Shown: positions 4,807-8,405 of the stretch, piece by piece
Numbering within the stretch: the stretch's first letter is position 1
Layout: each line of letters begins with the position of its first letter
Source: an uncultured Phascolarctobacterium sp.
Lineage (GTDB): Bacteria; Bacillota; Negativicutes; Acidaminococcales; Acidaminococcaceae
Length of the DNA: 8,405 bases
Assembly (NCBI GenBank): GCA_946002345.1
Contig: CAMFZA010000065.1
Span: 1-8,405, forward strand
Direction of reading: 5' to 3'
The notes under the pieces: generated by a model
Databases searched by the model: none
What the model was told of the DNA's origin: nothing
The model's input: only the letters and a program-made list of their open reading frames with translations
Made by a program: the position numbers and the translations under genes

Positions 4807-7800
4807 TTAACTCTCCTTTGCATTTATCTTCACGGATAACAGTTTCGATACACCGGATTCTTCCATGGTCACACCATACATAATATCCGCCGCCTCCATG
4901 GTGCCCTTGCGGTGGGTAATCATAATAAACTGAGTTTTAGCAGCGTATTCTCTGAGGAAATTGGCAAAGCGCTGGATATTGGCATCATCCAGGGGTGCAT
5001 CTATTTCGTCCAGAATACAGAATGGCGCCGGCTGATAGCTCAGCAGTGCAAATAATAAAGCAATAACCGTCAAGGCCCTTTCTCCACCACTCATTAAATA
5101 CAAGCTTTGCAGCTTTTTGCCCGGAGGCTGCACTTGGATGTCAATACCGGAATCTAAAATATTCTCCGGCTCGGTAAGCTGCAAAACTGCCGTGCCGCCG
5201 CCAAAAAGCTTCACATAGCATTGGGCAAAATAAATGTTGATTTGGGCAAAGGCCTCTTTAAAGCGCTTGCTCATACCACTGTTGATTTCACTGATCACGG
5301 CCTCCAGATTATCCCTGGCCGCGGACAAATCCTCGTATTGCTTGCGCAAGAACTCGCTGCGCTCCTTTACGGCCTGATATTCTTCAATAGCAGCGCCATT
5401 GATGGGACCAAGCTCTGTAATGGCCACGGATAGCTTGCTGGCCCGGCGCTGCAGCTCCTTCAAGTCCAGCTCTGCCACCTGACTTACATCCACCAATCTG
5501 GCTTGAGCTTCGTCCAGCTGGTAATCCTGCTCTAGCTGCTCCACCACATGCTTGTAGTCACTTTCCTGACGGGCTAGCTCCAGCTCCGCCTGCCGCAAAG
5601 CTGCCTCACTGGCGGCAGCTTCCTTGCGGGCCTTGGCCACAGCCTGCTCCAATTGTCCCTGCTTGCTGAGTAAGATGCCACGCTGCTCAGTGAATTCTTC
5701 CTTGCCGCTGACGATTTTCTGTAGCTCCGCCAGCTCCTCTTCGCTCTGACGCTGCAGCTTTTCCTTGTCTTGCTTGCATTCTGCAATGGTTTGCTCCAGC
5801 TTGCGAGCCTCCTCCTGATTAGCACTGATTTCCTTGCGCACCCGCAGGGTATCAGTATCCAGCTGCTGCATGCGCTGGCTGTTCAGCGCCGCCTTAGCAG
5901 CGGAGGTTTCCAGTACTATCCGGGCATCCTGCAGTTGGTTTTCCAAAGCCGTTACAGCACTGCCCAGCTGGGCAATCTGTCGCTTCATGGTCTCCAGCTG
6001 CTCCCTGGCCTCTGCATCCAAGCCTTCACGCTCACTAACTGTAGCGCGTAAGGATTTTAGCTTGTCACGGTTGGCCATGTACTCCTCCGTGACCTGCTTT
6101 CTATCATCTAAAAGTAAGAGTAAATTATCATTTTCTCGAGCTCTGGTGGCCTCCAGCTGCTCTAAATGTAAACGCAGCTCGCTGCCCTTTAAGCGCAGCT
6201 GAGCCAGCTGCTCCTTGGCCTCGTTTTGCCTCCGATTGAGCTCCTTAGCCTGGCTCTCCTGCTGCTCCAGCTGCTCCTGCCAGTGGAGCACCCTTTCATG
6301 AAGGGCAGAACACAGCTGCTGTGCCTGCTTGATTTCCCGCTCACGGCTCAAATAGCCCTCACGCTGCTTACGGGCGCCGCCGGTCATGCTGCCGCCAGCA
6401 TTCACAACATCGCCATCTAGGGTAACTACTCGTAGACGGTAATGACTGACCTTGGCTGCTGCCAAGGCGGCATCCATATTTTCAGCAATCAGCACCCGGC
6501 CCAGCAGAAAACGAATGGCATTTTCTGCTTCGGGAGCATACTGTAAAAGGTCCACCGCAAAGCCACACACACCGGGCAATTTTGCTGCCTCTGCTTCCTC
6601 CTTGGATGGATAGCGCCGTTGCACCGTATCCAAAGGCAGGAAGGTGGCCCGACCAGTGCCATTTTGCTTGAGAAAGGCAATGGCCTGCTTGGCAGCCTGT
6701 GCTGTACGAGCCACAATATTTTGTGCGCCCTCGCCCAAGGCTGTTTCTATGGCCGCCACAAATTGGTCTTCAACCTTGATCAGCTCTGCCACCACGCCGA
6801 TAAGGTCCTGCCGCCAAGCAGCCTGTGCCTTCAGCACAGTCTTGATGCCAATCCCAAAGCCCTCATAGCTAGCCTGCATGCGGCGCAGTGTTTGGGCCTT
6901 AGTTTCCGCATTGGTCAGCTGCCGCTGCACCTGCTGCTGCTCGGTAGCCGCCTCATGTAAGGATTTGCGCAGCTCCTCCAGCTGAGTAGTAATTTCCGCC
7001 ACGCTTTTAGCCACCAGCTCCTGCTGGTGACCGTTGCTGGCCTGAGCCTCCAACAATTTATTATACTGGCCTTGGCTGCGCTCCAGGGCTGCCTCGGCCT
7101 CTTCAATATTTTTCTTCAAAGCATCACGCTTGCGCATGCGCAGCTCCTGAGCCTGCTCCAGGCTGCGCAACTCATTGCGCAGCTTCAGCAGCTCCTGCAT
7201 GCCGGCGAAGAAAGCATTTTGCGCATCGCTGCTCCTGCTTTGGGCCTCTGCCAAGGCCTGGGCCTGCTCATCCCGCTCGGATTGTAGCCCCTTGACCGCC
7301 AAATCCGCCTTAGCCCGTTCCTTATCCACAGCATCAAATTCTACAGCTAACGCCTGCATTTGGGCCTCCAGCCCTGCAGCCTGCTCACTCAGCTTGGTGT
7401 TGCTTTGCTCCAAACGAGCCACGGCCCGCTTGCTTTGCTCAGCACGCTCGCTGAGCACATCCTGCTGACCGCTTAGCTTTTCCAAGGCCTTTTCCCGCGC
7501 AGCAATCTCCTCCTGCAGTCGGCTGTAGCCCTCTGCCAACTGGTCCAGCTCCCGCTGTACCTGCACAGCCTCGGCCTCCCGACTGCTTAAGAGAGCAGCC
7601 TGATGGCTGAAAAAGTCGGCCGCTGTAGCCTTGCGCCCTTCAAGGCTTTCTTTGATGCTTTCCATATTATCCAGCTTCCGCAATAAAATGCTCAGCTGGC
7701 ATAGCTTAAGCTCCTCACTTAAAGCATTGTATTTACTGGTTTTTGCCGCCGCCTGGGCCAAAGGCTCCACCTGAGCCTCCACCTCACTGCGGATATCGTT

Positions 7801-8373
7801 AATACGGGTCAGATTGGCTCCCGTATCCTCCAAGCGCCGCAGCGCATCCTTCTTGCGCAAACGATACTTGGCAATTCCGGCCGCCTCTTCAAACAGGCCC
7901 CGCCTATCCTCAGGACGACTGTTTAAAATTTCGTCGATTTTATTTTGACCGATAATGGCCATGGAGCCCTTGCCTAGGCCCGTATCCGCCAACAAATCCA
8001 CGATATCCTTCAAGCGACAGTTCTTTTTATTAATTGCGTAATCACTATCACCACTACGATAGAGACGGCGAGTTATGTTCACCGTATCAAAATCCAGTGG
8101 CAAAGTGTGGTCGCTATTATCAAATTCCAGATTTACCTCTGCCACACCCAAGGGGCGACGCTTGCCACTACCGGAAAAAATTACGTCCTCCATTTTGGAG
8201 CCACGCAAATATTTGGCACTTTGCTCGCCTAAAGCCCAACGAATGGCATCAGAAATATTGCTCTTGCCCGAACCGTTAGGTCCCACAACAGCAGTAATTC
8301 CCTTATCAAAGGTTAATTCAGTTTTATCAGCAAAGGATTTAAAGCCATAGGTTGAAAAGGACTTTAAACGCAC
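4807..8373 (-). CDS. smc: Chromosome partition protein SMC
   Basis: SMC is the ATPase of the Smc-ScpAB condensin that loads at parS-ParB sites and extrudes loops to resolve sister chromosomes. The 1188-residue product is full length. The N-terminal head has Walker [10 protein letters not shown] at 31-39. Coiled coils run from about 165 to 500 and about 660 to 1010, rich in Gln, Glu, Ala, Leu and Arg. The hinge lies at about 510-650, ending in the glycine-rich [20 protein letters not shown]. The C-terminal head has the signature LMSGGERAL near 1093-1101 and Walker B with D-loop [13 protein letters not shown] near 1118-1130. The start is GTG (8373), 5 bases after GGTGAT, and its first residues [18 protein letters not shown] match the family, so no upstream extension is needed. 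Confidence 0.98.
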   Translation of the reverse strand: MRLKSFSTYGFKSFADKTELTFDKGITAVVGPNGSGKSNISDAIRWALGEQSAKYLRGSKMEDVIFSGSGKRRPLGVAEVNLEFDNSDHTLPLDFDTVNITRRLYRSGDSDYAINKKNCRLKDIVDLLADTGLGKGSMAIIGQNKIDEILNSRPEDRRGLFEEAAGIAKYRLRKKDALRRLEDTGANLTRINDIRSEVEAQVEPLAQAAAKTSKYNALSEELKLCQLSILLRKLDNMESIKESLEGRKATAADFFSHQAALLSSREAEAVQVQRELDQLAEGYSRLQEEIAAREKALEKLSGQQDVLSERAEQSKRAVARLEQSNTKLSEQAAGLEAQMQALAVEFDAVDKERAKADLAVKGLQSERDEQAQALAEAQSRSSDAQNAFFAGMQELLKLRNELRSLEQAQELRMRKRDALKKNIEEAEAALERSQGQYNKLLEAQASNGHQQELVAKSVAEITTQLEELRKSLHEAATEQQQVQRQLTNAETKAQTLRRMQASYEGFGIGIKTVLKAQAAWRQDLIGVVAELIKVEDQFVAAIETALGEGAQNIVARTAQAAKQAIAFLKQNGTGRATFLPLDTVQRRYPSKEEAEAAKLPGVCGFAVDLLQYAPEAENAIRFLLGRVLIAENMDAALAAAKVSHYRLRVVTLDGDVVNAGGSMTGGARKQREGYLSREREIKQAQQLCSALHERVLHWQEQLEQQESQAKELNRRQNEAKEQLAQLRLKGSELRLHLEQLEATRARENDNLLLLLDDRKQVTEEYMANRDKLKSLRATVSEREGLDAEAREQLETMKRQIAQLGSAVTALENQLQDARIVLETSAAKAALNSQRMQQLDTDTLRVRKEISANQEEARKLEQTIAECKQDKEKLQRQSEEELAELQKIVSGKEEFTEQRGILLSKQGQLEQAVAKARKEAAASEAALRQAELELARQESDYKHVVEQLEQDYQLDEAQARLVDVSQVAELDLKELQRRASKLSVAITELGPINGAAIEEYQAVKERSEFLRKQYEDLSAARDNLEAVISEINSGMSKRFKEAFAQINIYFAQCYVKLFGGGTAVLQLTEPENILDSGIDIQVQPPGKKLQSLYLMSGGERALTVIALLFALLSYQPAPFCILDEIDAPLDDANIQRFANFLREYAAKTQFIMITHRKGTMEAADIMYGVTMEESGVSKLLSVKINAKES

Positions 8374-8405
8374 TAGAAATCACCCATTTTCTCTAAGTCA
8401 GTTAT
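8373..8405 (-). CDS. C-terminal ten codons of an unidentified upstream gene
   Basis: From the window edge one frame runs open for ten codons (I-T-D-L-E-K-M-G-D-F) and ends in TAG at 8375..8373, sharing its G with the GTG start of smc. Such a 1-base stop/start overlap is typical of coupled operon genes, which is why I list it. In many Bacillota the gene before smc is rnc (RNase III), sometimes with a radical-SAM gene between. Ten residues are not enough to decide, and an open frame of this length could be chance. Confidence 0.4.
   Translation of the reverse strand: MTDLEKMGDF

Noticed and set aside
5500..7600. Dense recurrence of cagctgctcc-like words, as if a DNA repeat array
   Set aside because: These are Glu-Gln-Leu-rich heptads of the SMC coiled coils in one frame. 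They vary in spacing and sequence and need no other explanation.

Overview
The window is a compact, syntenic housekeeping block from a bacterium of the Bacillota (Firmicutes). Every gene I support lies on the minus strand, so transcription runs from high to low coordinates: [tail of an unidentified gene] - smc - ftsY - (158 bp gap) - ylxM - ffh - rpsP - khpA - ylqD - rimM - trmD. The presence of ylxM directly before ffh and of ylqD between khpA and rimM points to Bacillota. The composition and protein style would fit a Negativicutes-like anaerobe, but that is an impression, not a demonstrated assignment.

Region by region. At 8373..8405 there are ten codons of an upstream gene whose TAG stop overlaps the GTG start of smc. 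At 3887..8373 smc (chromosome condensation) and ftsY (SRP receptor) are 2 bp apart. The 158 bp gap at 3729..3886 holds three stem-loops, one of which may terminate ftsY, and a near-consensus sigma-A promoter (TTGACA, 17 bp, TATACT) that should drive the second unit. At 43..3728 that unit encodes YlxM, Ffh, ribosomal protein S16, the small KH protein KhpA, a YlqD-family protein, the 16S processing factor RimM and the tRNA methyltransferase TrmD, with spacings of 55 bp or less, or a 4-base overlap.

The genes work in three linked tasks: co-translational protein targeting (FtsY, Ffh, probably YlxM), ribosome and tRNA maturation (S16, RimM, TrmD, KhpA as RNA chaperone), and chromosome organisation (SMC).

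I do not see a new multi-gene system. The real anomalies are local. (1) ffh carries an in-frame TAA at 2314..2316, inside the M-domain finger loop, with the rest of the M domain intact and in the same frame downstream. (2) trmD stops early, at residue 158, directly after its conserved LLPG motif, where the sequence changes to a very GC-rich 48-base tail at the window end, which looks like a chimeric or misassembled end. (3) The rpsP leader has a perfect 8 bp inverted repeat that would pair with the rpsP start codon. (4) The promoter before ylxM overlaps a strong hairpin, and an imperfect palindrome covers its -10 region.
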